A DNA stretch of 64,000 nucleotides from Arthrobacter sp. fls2-241-R2A-200 (GCF_030209745.1 NZ_JARVRJ010000004.1:62001-126000); one strand, 5' to 3'; shown: positions 16,604-25,027, numbered from the stretch's first letter. The notes: generated from the sequence alone by a model not told the origin. Made by a program: numbers and translations.

Positions 16604-17289
16604 TCGAGTCCACCTGCCCCGCCGTTTCGCAACGGGTTTCGTGCACTGAACACCGCCACGGTACCGATGACGTCGACCTTCACTTGGTCGAAGCTTCGCC
16701 GCAGTACAGCCTCAAGTCCTGCGGCGTCGTCTTCGCGGTTGTGAAAGATGCCCAGGCGGTTGTACAGGGCCATGAAGCCGCGGCCGATGAGGTTGTGGCT
16801 CACGCCACTGCCCAGGATGGTACTGCCGAACAGCACACCGTCAGCAGCGAGCCGCTCCCCTAGGTGTTTGAAAGCTACGCCCTTGTCCGCCCAGGAGCCG
16901 GGAACGCAGTGGAAGACGTAGTTCGCCGCGATGGAATCGAATTGGCCGAGAGCCTCGGGGATCGGTTCGAGGACGTTCGCGGTCACACCTCTGGTGCTTA
17001 CGTGGGTGTGGGCGAGTCTGGACGCTGCGTGCTCCACGCTGTTTTCGTTGAGGTCCATGAGTGTGATCTCAGCAGATTCGGGGAGGTCGGCATTGGCGAG
17101 GTACCAACCAGTGCCGGGACCGACATCGAGATGGCGGGTGCCGATGCAACGGTTGTACTGGTCTAGCATGAGCTGGCTGGGGCATCGCCAGGCCAGCGAA
17201 TTGGAGAACTTCACGACGAGCAGGTCGTAGAAGCCCAGCACCGGCTTGCTGTAGATACCTGCGCCGCGGCGCACTTCCTGGTCGTTCAT
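16600..17289 (-). CDS. SAM-dependent class I methyltransferase
   Basis: 229 aa. Motif I LDVGPGTGW at 54-62, an acidic end of strand 2 (ITLMDLNENSVEHA), and a motif IV-like FDSIAANYVFHCVPGSW. The type is a small-molecule methyltransferase rather than a DNA or rRNA one, since no NPPY-like motif is seen. It lies under the third AGTGGAA operator (17409-17426) and tail-to-tail with the fabG/sensor operon, with a small CTCGAC/GTCGAG stem at the junction. It may tailor the same metabolite as FabG. Start at 17289 (MNDQEVRR) with a weak ribosome site. Confidence 0.8.
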   Translation of the reverse strand: MNDQEVRRGAGIYSKPVLGFYDLLVVKFSNSLAWRCPSQLMLDQYNRCIGTRHLDVGPGTGWYLANADLPESAEITLMDLNENSVEHAASRLAHTHVSTRGVTANVLEPIPEALGQFDSIAANYVFHCVPGSWADKGVAFKHLGERLAADGVLFGSTILGSGVSHNLIGRGFMALYNRLGIFHNREDDAAGLEAVLRRSFDQVKVDVIGTVAVFSARNPLRNGGAGGLD

Positions 17290-17408
17290 GTGATCGGAGC
17301 CTATCGGTCGAGGTCGGTGAAGTGAGGGTCAGCAGGGTGGTTTCACGAAGGAGCAAGGACGGCTGTGCTGGGGTCCGTGTCCACTGGGTAGCTCTGAGAT
17401 TGCATCCT

Positions 17409-17426
17409 AGTGGAAGTAGTTCCACT
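17409..17426. promoter_or_regulatory. regulon operator, copy 3
   Basis: A perfect AGTGGAA-GTAG-TTCCACT palindrome, about 120 bases upstream of the methyltransferase start and just past the stop of the 115-aa gene. Confidence 0.65.
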
Positions 17427-17449
17427 GGTGAAGTCGAGCCGGTGCGGCG

Positions 17450-17797
17450 TCAGCCGAAGACCAGCTCGCCGTAGCAAGCGGTCTGAAGGATGATGTCAAG
17501 GTCTTGGACGCAGCCGAATCCGAGCTGTTCGGACTCGATGGCGGCAGAGCAGCAGAGGTGGTACCCCTTCTGCTTGGCCTTTCGAAAGGCTTCCTTGATT
17601 TGGGCGGCCGACAGCTCGTAGTCCTTGGTCTTGGACTCGTCATCAGACTCTGGATCGTCAAGTGTGATGCTCACGTGCAAGCCGTCCTCTGTCAGCTTGC
17701 TCCCGTGGTACCAGGGAAGCGCGCCACCGAAGTAGAACTCTTCGACGTCCTGCAGGACTGAAGCTGCTGATTGGGTGAAGATACCGGTGTTGGTCAT
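17450..17797 (-). CDS. hypothetical protein, 115 aa
   Basis: Unrecognised soluble acidic protein with three Cys (LCCSAAIES; YGELVFG end). Start ATG at 17797 with AAGGA about nine bases upstream. It follows the 120-aa gene in the same direction and may read through towards the methyltransferase. Confidence 0.6.
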   Translation of the reverse strand: MTNTGIFTQSAASVLQDVEEFYFGGALPWYHGSKLTEDGLHVSITLDDPESDDESKTKDYELSAAQIKEAFRKAKQKGYHLCCSAAIESEQLGFGCVQDLDIILQTACYGELVFG

Positions 17798-17825
17798 GTT
17801 TCCATTCCTTCGCGATTCCGTGCGA

Positions 17826-18188
17826 TCAGGGCAAAATGACTTCGCGGGAGGCGAGGTCGGAGAGAACGGCCGGATCCGGGACCCGTGCATCGACGCTGTC
17901 CTCCTCACAGAGGGCATCGATCAAAGGGTGGCCTTCCAGCGCGCTGCGGGCTTCTGTGGGAGATGCGAAGACGACAGCTGTGCGGGGATGGAACTCCCGG
18001 TCGATGAGCACGTAGCCTAGTTCGCCGGGCTCGCGGCGCTGCATGCGCAGCAGGTCGAGATGCAACCGTGCCTGCGCTTCGACGGCGGCGACGTCGATAC
18101 CAAGATCTGCTGAGAGTCGGTCGTCCACAGTCCTGGGCTTGTCGGACTCCGGGGTCTGCCTCGCGCGTTCAGTGTTGTCGTTGATCAT
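17826..18188 (-). CDS. hypothetical protein, 120 aa
   Basis: Unrecognised. The first 35 residues are polar. A compact alpha/beta region with GELGYVLIDREFHPRTAVVFAS follows. Of two close ATGs, the one at 18188 has AGAGGGG at a proper six bases. It leads a two-gene operon with the 115-aa gene. Confidence 0.6.
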   Translation of the reverse strand: MINDNTERARQTPESDKPRTVDDRLSADLGIDVAAVEAQARLHLDLLRMQRREPGELGYVLIDREFHPRTAVVFASPTEARSALEGHPLIDALCEEDSVDARVPDPAVLSDLASREVILP

Positions 18189-18296
18189 GCTCATCCCCTC
18201 TCGTAGGTCTTGTGGAAGCCGACGACTTTGCTGGTGATTTTCCATGCAGCGACGATCCAGGATGATGCGGCCACGGTTCTACCTCTGGTCCGCGAT

Positions 18297-19598
18297 CTAG
18301 TCGAGGGGGTTCCTGTCCTCCACGGTCATCTGATCGATCGCAGCCAACCGTCTGGCGATTGTTTGTTCGAAGCCATTGCCGGTAGGACGGTAATACTGTG
18401 TGCCGCGGACGGCATCGGGTAGGTATTGCTGCAAGACAACTCCGTGTTCGAAGTCGTGAGGGTAGAAGTAGCCTTCTCCGTGCCCGAGGCCCTTCGCGCC
18501 CGGGTAGTGCGCGTCGCGCAGGTGCACTGGCACGCTCCCGGTCCGGCCGCGCCGGACGTCTTCCAGCGCTTGGTCGATGCCGCGGATGACGGCCGGCGAC
18601 TTGGGGGCCGTGGCGATTGCGACCGTTGCCTGAGCGAGGTTGAGCCGCGCCTCGGGCATACCGATCAGCTGGACTGCCTGGGCGGCGGCCACTGCGATGC
18701 CCAGCACCGAGGGGTCGGCCATGCCGACGTCCTCGGAGGCGTGCACCACCAAGCGCCGTGCGATGAACCTCGGGTCCTCCCCCGCCTCGATCATCCGGGC
18801 CAGCCAGTGCAGGGCCGCATCCGGGTCGCTGCCTCTCATGCTCTTGATGAATGCGCTGACGACGTCGTAGTGCTGGTCGCCATCGCGGTCGTAACGCTGC
18901 AGCGCAGCGCCGGTGACCTGCTCCAGCACCTCGCGGTCGACGACGCTCTTGCCTGCGGCCTGCGCAGTTGCGACAGCGGTCTCCAGCCGGTTCAGCGCCT
19001 GGCGGACGTCGCCGCTGGACAGCCCTGCAATGATCTGCAGCGCGGGGTCGGCGAACCCGATCCCGGTGGCTGAGAGGACCGGGTCCTCCTCTAGGGCACG
19101 CGAGAGCAGGTTCACGACCTCGCCGTCCTCCACAGGGCGTAGGACCAGCAGGATTGAGCGCGAGACCAGTGCCGAGTTGACCGAGAAGCTCGGGTTCTCG
19201 GTGGTCGCGCCGATGAGCGAGATGACCCCGGCCTCCACGGCGGGCAGGAGGACGTCCTGCTGCGCCTTGGAGAAGCGGTGGATCTCGTCAATGAACACGA
19301 GCGTCTGGAGGTCGTCGTCGAGGGCCTTCTGGGCTCCGGCGAGCGTTTTGCGGACATCGGCTACGCCGGCGCTGGTCGCAGAGAGCTCGACGAAGCGGCG
19401 GCTGGTCTGGCGGGCGATCACCGAGGCGATGGTGGTCTTGCCGACGCCGGGCGGACCCCAGAGCAGGACCGAGGTCGCACCCTCGCCCTGGGCGAGCAGC
19501 TCGAGCGGCGAGCCGGGAAAGACCAGGTGCTCCTGGCCCACGATCTGGTCGAGGGAGGTGGGCCGCATGCGGGCGGCCAGGGGTTGGATGGCACTCAT
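18297..19598 (-). CDS. rarA: RarA/MgsA-type recombination ATPase
   Basis: 433 aa, the usual length for RarA. Walker A GPPGVGKT at 48-55, Walker B FIDEIHR, sensor 1 IGATTENPSF, then the MgsA C-terminal tetramerisation domain ending in the GLGHGEGYFYPHDF region typical of the family. RarA acts on single-strand gaps and stalled forks with SSB, and an SSB gene is present at 53.7 kb. Chromosomes normally carry one copy; a copy on this element suggests its replication needs its own fork-repair helper. Start ATG at 19598 with AAGGAG six bases upstream. Highly confident. Confidence 0.93.
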   Translation of the reverse strand: MSAIQPLAARMRPTSLDQIVGQEHLVFPGSPLELLAQGEGATSVLLWGPPGVGKTTIASVIARQTSRRFVELSATSAGVADVRKTLAGAQKALDDDLQTLVFIDEIHRFSKAQQDVLLPAVEAGVISLIGATTENPSFSVNSALVSRSILLVLRPVEDGEVVNLLSRALEEDPVLSATGIGFADPALQIIAGLSSGDVRQALNRLETAVATAQAAGKSVVDREVLEQVTGAALQRYDRDGDQHYDVVSAFIKSMRGSDPDAALHWLARMIEAGEDPRFIARRLVVHASEDVGMADPSVLGIAVAAAQAVQLIGMPEARLNLAQATVAIATAPKSPAVIRGIDQALEDVRRGRTGSVPVHLRDAHYPGAKGLGHGEGYFYPHDFEHGVVLQQYLPDAVRGTQYYRPTGNGFEQTIARRLAAIDQMTVEDRNPLD

Positions 19599-19601
19599 GG
19601 T

Positions 19602-20054
19602 CTACTCCTTGTTTGGTTCGAGGCGGGCGATCTCGGCCTCGACCCGGGCTTCTTCGCTCTGTGCCGCGGCGGTGCGCGCCCTGGCCTCGGCGAGCCGGGC
19701 ACGCGCCTCGCGCAGCGCCTGCGCGTCCGACATGGCCTCGACGGCGTGGATCGCTTCGAGCACCGGTGCGGCTGCGTACGAGGGCACCCGGACGCCGATC
19801 TGCAAGTAGAAGTCGTCACCGTCAGATGCGTGACCGACGCTGGGCGGCCGGCCGAACGCTGTCGTGCACTCCTCGTTCTTGCGCGTGTGGATCCGGCCGG
19901 CGAAGACCTGGGCGGCGGTCACGCTGCAGTCCGCGACGGCGGCGTGGATGGCCCGGAGCACCGGCTCGACGAGCTGGGTGTCGGTGCGCTGCTGTGGATT
20001 GACGGTCGGCAGGAGTCCGGGGTCGAGGTGGCTGTCTTCGATGCGGGGGTGCAT
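19602..20054 (-). CDS. hypothetical protein with C-terminal coiled coil, 150 aa
   Basis: Unrecognised. Residues 1-100 are probably folded; about 105-148 form a strong Ala/Glu/Arg coiled coil (LREARARLAEARARTAA). The start ATG at 20054 is preferred because AAAAGGAG stands six bases before it; a start at 20084 would overlap the upstream stop. It ends three bases before rarA and so is probably co-transcribed with it. Confidence 0.6.
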   Translation of the reverse strand: MHPRIEDSHLDPGLLPTVNPQQRTDTQLVEPVLRAIHAAVADCSVTAAQVFAGRIHTRKNEECTTAFGRPPSVGHASDGDDFYLQIGVRVPSYAAAPVLEAIHAVEAMSDAQALREARARLAEARARTAAAQSEEARVEAEIARLEPNKE

Positions 20055-20083
20055 GGTTGCTCCTTTTGCGGCGGGGGTGGCCA

Positions 20084-20398
20084 TCAGCTCTCGATGCGCG
20101 TGAACGGGCCGGAGTTGTGGACGAACAAGGCGATGATCGGCGCGTACCGGGCGTCGCGGTGTACGCCGCCGGCGTCGGTCCAGCCGCCTTGGGCGTCGAG
20201 CGTCCAGCGGTCGCCCGTTGCGTCGAGGTACTCTCCCGGCTCGGCCGGGAGCCGATGCTGTTTCACCATCCGGCGGAGCTTGCGGTCAATGGCGGCGCGT
20301 TTCCTGGCCGGCATGGGCGCGCCTGTAGTCCGTTCAGGGGGATAGGCGTCCCCGGGCAGCAGGTTCTGCTGCCTGAAGCGGCGCGGGAACAGTGGCAT
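20084..20398 (-). CDS. small basic hypothetical protein, 104 aa
   Basis: Unrecognised. The basic N-terminal half (PARKRAAIDRKLRRMVKQHR) could bind nucleic acid; Trp/Gly-rich strands follow. AAGGA lies six bases before the ATG. It is part of the rarA-directed operon. Confidence 0.6.
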   Translation of the reverse strand: MPLFPRRFRQQNLLPGDAYPPERTTGAPMPARKRAAIDRKLRRMVKQHRLPAEPGEYLDATGDRWTLDAQGGWTDAGGVHRDARYAPIIALFVHNSGPFTRIES

Positions 20399-20427
20399 GG
20401 CGGTCCTTTCAATTGACGGTGCTGCGC

Positions 20428-20838
20428 TCAGGCGGAGACGGCGTCCCCCCGCTCCTTGTGCCGGGCGAGCACCCGGTAGACGGTGCGGTCGGTGACCTCG
20501 GCCATGTCGGCGATGGTCCGGGGGTCGATCCCTCTGCCGGCCATCGCGACGATGAGGGTGTCGCGTTCCTGCTTTTGCGCCTGGGCGGCGCTACGGTGTG
20601 CCACCGGTGAAGTCTTGATAAGGCGGTCGCGTTCGGCGGTGCTGAGTCCGCCCCAGATGCCGAAGCGCTCGTCGGCGCTCAACGCGTAATCCAGGCACTG
20701 TGCGCGCACCCCGCACTGGGCACAGACCTTCTTGGCGTCGGTGGTGTTGCCGCCCTTCTCCGGGAAGAACGCGTCGGGGTCTGTTTCTGCGCACAGGGCA
20801 TCCCTGCGCCACTTCTCGTCGGGGTCCTCACCGCTCAT
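20428..20838 (-). CDS. WhiB-family iron-sulfur regulator
   Basis: 136 aa. Four Cys at 16, 39, 42 and 48 (C-x22-C-x2-C-x5-C) to hold a [4Fe-4S] cluster, followed by the GIWGG turn at 60-64, define WhiB. The C-terminus is longer than usual, with a helix-turn-helix-like segment (RTIADMAEVTDRTVYRVLARHKER) that may bind DNA. WhiB proteins work with sigma factor region 4 to control transcription in actinobacteria, and element-borne copies often dampen host regulators or control transfer. The start ATG at 20838 lacks a good ribosome site. A strong terminator isolates it from the upstream operon. Confident. Confidence 0.92.
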   Translation of the reverse strand: MSGEDPDEKWRRDALCAETDPDAFFPEKGGNTTDAKKVCAQCGVRAQCLDYALSADERFGIWGGLSTAERDRLIKTSPVAHRSAAQAQKQERDTLIVAMAGRGIDPRTIADMAEVTDRTVYRVLARHKERGDAVSA

Positions 20839-20938
20839 GACGGTGCGGCCGGGAGGCGGGTGTTCTGCTGTGCGAGCACCGTGGCTCCTCCTAGAAGTTG
20901 TCGTGCGTGTGTCGGTACTTCGTTCTCGGGGTGTGCGG

Positions 20939-20980
20939 GCACAGAGCCCCGGAGGATCCCATTCCTCCGGGGCTCTGTGC
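20939..20980 (-). terminator. very strong hairpin upstream of whiB
   Basis: A perfect 18-bp stem, GCACAGAGCCCCGGAGGA with its complement, and a 6-base loop, ending the operon whose last gene stops at 21041. Confidence 0.8.
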
Positions 20981-21040
20981 GCGAGGCTTCCGTCCTGTAC
21001 TCCGGGGCGGCTGCGCCGCGCGCTGCTCCCGCTGTTCCTT

Positions 21041-21385
21041 TTAGTCACTGAAAAGGTGCGCGAAGTGTTCGTCGCTGAGGTCAATCTCGACACGCTGGCC
21101 CTCACGAGAGACCGTGAAGACGCAGCCCTCGTCAGCACTGGGCTGCCATGGTCCGCGCTGGAAGACCTCCCGCCAGACCTTGCTGGCGGCCTCAGCGGGC
21201 GATGCAGCATCCTGGTCGATCGTCCATCCGACGAGGTACTCCTCGCTGCCGGTGCCCTCAAACGGGTCGAGCTGATCCCGGGGGAAGACCTGGTCGAGCG
21301 CACGCTCGAAGTCTTCCCGGGTGGTGTCGCCGCCGGACACAGCTCCGCGGACGAGGTCGGCAAGGCTGTCGATGTGCAGGCTCAT
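21041..21385 (-). CDS. acidic hypothetical protein, 114 aa
   Basis: Unrecognised soluble protein (MSLHIDSLADLVRG). Acidic, ending DEHFAHLFSD. It overlaps the upstream gene by four bases (ATGA) and is the last gene of a coupled run from the glutaredoxin gene. Confidence 0.6.
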   Translation of the reverse strand: MSLHIDSLADLVRGAVSGGDTTREDFERALDQVFPRDQLDPFEGTGSEEYLVGWTIDQDAASPAEAASKVWREVFQRGPWQPSADEGCVFTVSREGQRVEIDLSDEHFAHLFSD

Positions 21386-21867
21386 GGGGTTGCTCCCTGG
21401 GTTTTGGTTCGGGTGGGGTCTGCTGCGACCAGCGCGGCGATGAGCTCGAGGTCGTCTCCGGTGTCGGGGTCGATGAGGGTCCCGGCGGATCCGATGTCGG
21501 CCAGCGGCTGCTCGTGCGTCTTGCCTGCCGTGTCCCGGTAGACGAGCGTCACGCCGGACAGGTCCACGGCCGTGGTGCTTACCGGGGAGGACTCGGAGGC
21601 CTCGAACGCCGGCCGGATCGCCTCGATGAGCGCGATGAGGTGCTGTACCTCTGCTTTCCGTTCGAGCAGCGCCTTGCGCTGGAGTGCGCGCTGCTCGAAC
21701 CGGGCCAGGTGCGCGTCGCAGCAGGTGTCGGTCTTGTCGGGTTCGTCCTTGGGATAGGACAGCAGGTAGTGGTCCGTCTCGACGGATTTGTCGACGAGCG
21801 TATCGAGCAGGATGTCGGCCTGCCGGGCGGTGATGCTGAGGCCGAGGCGCTGCTGCGCCGCTGCCAT
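21382..21867 (-). CDS. hypothetical protein, 161 aa
   Basis: Unrecognised. A helical N-terminal half with a CC pair and a coiled-coil-like stretch (ARFEQRALQRKALLERKAEVQHL), and a strand-rich C-terminal half (VTLVYRDTAGKTHE). The ATG at 21867 overlaps the glutaredoxin stop (TGATG), so translation is coupled. Confidence 0.6.
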   Translation of the reverse strand: MAAAQQRLGLSITARQADILLDTLVDKSVETDHYLLSYPKDEPDKTDTCCDAHLARFEQRALQRKALLERKAEVQHLIALIEAIRPAFEASESSPVSTTAVDLSGVTLVYRDTAGKTHEQPLADIGSAGTLIDPDTGDDLELIAALVAADPTRTKTQGATP

Positions 21868-22208
21868 CAGGACGCCGCCTTCCGGTCCTCCGGGACGATG
21901 CCCTTGGTGCACAGCCGGACGAGGGCGGTGAGCATGTCCTGGCGGTGCCCGCCCCAGTGGACGGTGCGGCCGGAGGCCAGCTTGACGACGATCACGGGTG
22001 CCTGGGCATATCCGAGGTCTTCGGTGATGTGGCGGTGGTTTTCATCGCCCTGCTCGATGTCGATTTTGGTGTACTGCATCGCGGGCTGCTGCCGATCGAA
22101 CAGGCTCTTGGCCTTGTCGCAGTTGGGGCACTCCGCCGGCCCGTAGATGGTGATTTTCGGCGCGGTGTGGGCGGTCCGGGGCAGGTCGCCGATCGTGGTG
22201 GGGGTCAT
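21867..22208 (-). CDS. glutaredoxin/NrdH-like redox protein
   Basis: 113 aa. Thioredoxin-fold core with the redox motif C27-P-N-C30 after ITIYGPAE, and a cis-Pro segment QAPVIVV, as in NrdH and mycoredoxin relatives. The N-terminal 17 residues are extra. Such proteins pass electrons to ribonucleotide reductase or other thiol enzymes; here it may feed dNTP supply for element replication, although no nrdEF is in view. Start ATG at 22208 with an AGAAGGA site. Co-translated with the two genes downstream. Confidence 0.82.
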   Translation of the reverse strand: MTPTTIGDLPRTAHTAPKITIYGPAECPNCDKAKSLFDRQQPAMQYTKIDIEQGDENHRHITEDLGYAQAPVIVVKLASGRTVHWGGHRQDMLTALVRLCTKGIVPEDRKAAS

Positions 22209-22267
22209 GGGACTTGGTTTCCTTCTCTCCCCTGCTGGGGGTCGTTGTGGTGTGGAGGCCCTGGCTC

Positions 22268-22948
22268 TCAGACGTCGGGCTCCAGGTCGAACAGCCCGGG
22301 CTGGGCCACACGCTCGCGCAGCTGCCGGGCGGGTTCCTCGCCGAGGCGCTCGACGGCCTTGTCCAGGTCGCGGTAGGCCTCGGACTCGCCGAGTCCACCC
22401 ATGGCCTCGATCTGGAAGTACAGCTCGGCGAGCTCCCGCTCGCTCAGGCGGTGGCCGAGCACCTCGGGGGCAGCGAGGTCGGTGTACGAGGCGCTGTAGC
22501 CCAGCTCCCAGTCGGACTCGGTCTGCTGCTCGGCCGTAAAGGCCACGAGGATGCCGTGGTCGGGCACGAGCGCGCCGACGAGCAGGTCCGCCAGCTGGTC
22601 CGGTGTCGGGCTCCACGGCTGCGCCTGCTGGAGGACTGCGCGGACCTTGGTCCGCAGCACTGAGTCGGCGTACAGCCCGGGCTTCCCGCACGGGCAGGTG
22701 CCCGCGAGGGGGCCGCGATCGATGGGCACCCAGAGCCCGTGGTCGTGCTCGAGGTGTTGGTCGGCGTCGTGCCGGGCGATGGCTGCTGGTGTCGACATGA
22801 CCGTGCTGTGCTGCCAGCTGCACCCGATGCACGCCATGCCGTCTGCGCGCTGCTGGCCGTAGACGTAGACCTCGTGCTTGCCGGGGTGCTTGGCGCACTT
22901 GCCGTCCGGCGTCGCGTCGACCCACCAGTCGGGCAGGGGCGCGTTCAC
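22268..22948 (-). CDS. hypothetical protein with Cys/His clusters, 226 aa
   Basis: Unrecognised. It starts at a GTG at 22948 that overlaps the upstream stop (GTGA), with AAGGACG upstream. The N-terminal half has KCAKHPGKHEVY, MACIGCSWQH, a His-rich HDADQHLEHDHG run and TCPCGKPG, suggesting one or two zinc sites. The C-terminal half is helical and acidic. It resembles small phage zinc-binding proteins in style only. Confidence 0.6.
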   Translation of the reverse strand: MNAPLPDWWVDATPDGKCAKHPGKHEVYVYGQQRADGMACIGCSWQHSTVMSTPAAIARHDADQHLEHDHGLWVPIDRGPLAGTCPCGKPGLYADSVLRTKVRAVLQQAQPWSPTPDQLADLLVGALVPDHGILVAFTAEQQTESDWELGYSASYTDLAAPEVLGHRLSERELAELYFQIEAMGGLGESEAYRDLDKAVERLGEEPARQLRERVAQPGLFDLEPDV

Positions 22949-23214
22949 GGCTTCACGTCCTTGGCTGTGCTGTGCATCTCGGCGAGATGGGCGATGGTGC
23001 GCCGGCGGAGCCCGTCGTAAAGCGCCCAGAAGGCGTCGTCGCGCGCGGCGAGCTCGTGTATCCAGCTGTTGATCTGTCCGTCCGGGAGCGCTGCGATCTC
23101 CGCCGCCTGCTCCGGATCGAGGCCGTGGGCCTCCGGGGCCTCCCGCAGCTCGGCGCGCAGTGACTCTGCGTCGAGCGCGATTCCGGTTGCGGGCCCTCGG
23201 TTGTTGTCGGTCAT
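22945..23214 (-). CDS. hypothetical protein, 89 aa
   Basis: Unrecognised helical acidic protein. ATG at 23214 with GAGGAG upstream; overlaps both neighbours by four bases, in a chain of coupled small genes. Confidence 0.6.
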   Translation of the reverse strand: MTDNNRGPATGIALDAESLRAELREAPEAHGLDPEQAAEIAALPDGQINSWIHELAARDDAFWALYDGLRRRTIAHLAEMHSTAKDVKP

Positions 23215-23411
23215 GGGTGGTCTCCTCGGTGTCGCTGCTGGTCGCGGATCGCCTGTCGCTCCCGCTCGCGGCGGGTGCCCTTGCGGGGCTTGGGGGTGTG
23301 CCGCTGCGTCGCACTGGACTTGCGGAGTTCCCGCATCCAGTGCGCCTGTTCGGGATTCGCCGACGGCCGGAAGCCCTCGGTGGAGTAGTGCTGCCTGCGC
23401 TTTCGGCTCAT
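23211..23411 (-). CDS. small very basic protein, 66 aa
   Basis: Unrecognised. Rich in Arg, Lys, Gln and His (MSRKRRQHYSTEG..RRERERQAIRDQQRHRG), hence a likely nucleic-acid binder. GGAGGAG precedes the ATG at 23411. It overlaps the genes on both sides by four bases. Confidence 0.55.
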   Translation of the reverse strand: MSRKRRQHYSTEGFRPSANPEQAHWMRELRKSSATQRHTPKPRKGTRRERERQAIRDQQRHRGDHP

Positions 23412-23725
23412 GGGTTCTTCTCCTCCGCCACGCGGGCGATGTGGCGGGCGCAGCCAGCCGCCCACGTGCGGGCATCGGCGGTCTGCGCGGCGGCCACCGC
23501 CTTCGCGGCGCGGTCGGCGTCGATGGGCAGCCGATGCCGGATGAGCAGCGCCAGGGTGACGTCGAGCATCACGGTGCGCTCGTGGTCGCTCAGCTCCGTC
23601 TGCTCGGAGTGCTCGTGCACCCCACGGCGTTCGTGCAGGGCACGGTCCGCCCGCGAATCGAGCAGGGTCTGCTCGATCTCAGGGACGAGCTCTTCTGCGG
23701 TGGTCGTGGTGGTCTGGGGCGTCAT
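23408..23725 (-). CDS. hypothetical helical protein, 105 aa
   Basis: Unrecognised. Thr-rich start, then helices with conserved-looking LSDHERTVMLDVTLALLIRHR. Start ATG at 23725 with a GAAAGAA site. It leads the coupled run of small genes ending at 22268. Confidence 0.55.
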   Translation of the reverse strand: MTPQTTTTTAEELVPEIEQTLLDSRADRALHERRGVHEHSEQTELSDHERTVMLDVTLALLIRHRLPIDADRAAKAVAAAQTADARTWAAGCARHIARVAEEKNP

Positions 23726-23829
23726 GCGGTTCTTTCCGCCGGGCCGCTTGGCCCGGGATCGAGGAGCCCCGTCGCGCCGCCGTCCCACAGGGACCCGGCC
23801 GCGGCGAGGCTGCGGTCGTGTGGTCTGGG

Positions 23830-24348
23830 TCAGTCCTTCGAGCCGTCGCGGAACTGGAGGTACTCCCGCAGGGTCGGCGCGTCCGCGCCGGGGAGCGAGA
23901 TCCGGTCGAGGGCTCCGTACAGGTCCTCGTCTCCGATCAGCTCGCCCTCGTGGGCGACGACGGCTTGCGCCAGGCGGACCAGCAGGACCTTCATCTCCTC
24001 GGCGCGCTCCTCGTCGGCGGTCCGCAGGCGCTTGATGTCGATGAGGCGCTTCTCGCAGAGGCTCTTGAGGTAGAGCGCGCCCTTGCGCCACTCGAGGAAC
24101 TCGATCAGCTGTGTGCTGTGATCCAGCGGGGACAGCCGCCAGATCTCGGCGTCGTCCTGGCGGAATGAGAGCTGCTGGTCGATGCTTGAGGCGGTGGTCT
24201 TCAGCCAGTGCTCGGTTTGGTTGAGGCCGGCCGGCGTGGTGGTGACCTCGGCCCAGACTGCGTCATCGCGCAGGCAGCTGCGCATCACGGCGTCGAGCGG
24301 GTCCTGCAGGCGTGGAGGTGCGGGGCGGGCGGTGGTCGTCATGGTCAT
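23830..24348 (-). CDS. hypothetical helical protein, 172 aa
   Basis: Unrecognised. All-helical pattern with a long central helix (FLEWRKGALYLKSLCEKRLIDIKRLRTADEE). Start at 24348 with GAGGAC upstream. No motif that fixes a function. Confidence 0.6.
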   Translation of the reverse strand: MTMTTTARPAPPRLQDPLDAVMRSCLRDDAVWAEVTTTPAGLNQTEHWLKTTASSIDQQLSFRQDDAEIWRLSPLDHSTQLIEFLEWRKGALYLKSLCEKRLIDIKRLRTADEERAEEMKVLLVRLAQAVVAHEGELIGDEDLYGALDRISLPGADAPTLREYLQFRDGSKD

Positions 24349-24437
24349 GGCGGATGTCCTCGTCGGTCGTGTCGTTGATGGTCTGCGGAGCGTCGGCCCC
24401 GACAGCGCGCCCGTGGCGCTGGTTGTGGAATTAGGTC

Positions 24438-24737
24438 TCAGTTCCTGGTGCCGAAGCGCAGGTCGGGCCAGATGGGCTCGACCGAGACGCCCAGCAGCTG
24501 GATACGGGGGTCGCGGTCCTTGGCGCGTTTCCAGGCGCGGCGAACGGCTGCGGCCTTGTTCCGGGCCTTCTTCTGGTCGTCGAACGGCCCAATCAGGCGC
24601 GAGTAGGTCTGGGGGCTGGCGGACTTCAGGCTCTCGGCCTGCATCATCACCACGACGCCGTAGCCGTTGGCCTCCTCGGCCACCAGGTCCTCCCAGGAAT
24701 CGTAGGTGCGTTCGGTCTGCGTGCTGTACGCCTTCAT
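24438..24737 (-). CDS. hypothetical protein, 99 aa
   Basis: Unrecognised. Small alpha/beta protein with a basic central helix (KKARNKAAAVRRAWKRAKDRD) and a strand-rich end. Overlaps the 57-aa gene by four bases. Confidence 0.6.
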   Translation of the reverse strand: MKAYSTQTERTYDSWEDLVAEEANGYGVVVMMQAESLKSASPQTYSRLIGPFDDQKKARNKAAAVRRAWKRAKDRDPRIQLLGVSVEPIWPDLRFGTRN

Positions 24738-24907
24738 GGCGAGACCTCCTGGTCGTCGTGACGGATGTCGATGGGCCGCTCCCAGAGCGGCATCCCGTCC
24801 TCGCCGGTCTCGGCCGAGAACTCGAGGCGGACCTCCGGCTGGTCTATGTGTGCGCCGAAGTCCGACCAGCCCGCAGGCGGGAGCCGGTAGATGGGCTGCT
24901 CAGCCAT
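24734..24907 (-). CDS. small hypothetical protein, 57 aa
   Basis: A clean short frame from the ATG at 24907 (MAEQPIYRLPPAGWSDFG) to a TGA that overlaps the next ATG (ATGA). A purine-rich ribosome site lies upstream. Codon use matches its neighbours. Unrecognised, acidic. Confidence 0.55.
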   Translation of the reverse strand: MAEQPIYRLPPAGWSDFGAHIDQPEVRLEFSAETGEDGMPLWERPIDIRHDDQEVSP

Positions 24908-25027
24908 GGGACTCGCTCCTTCTCGTTGTGGTGTCGTGGCAATGAGGGGGGACCGGGCCGGGACCCGACCCCCGACATCACTGCCCCGGCACCCGGGTCG
25001 GCCCTGCCGACCCCGACGCTGTGCCCT

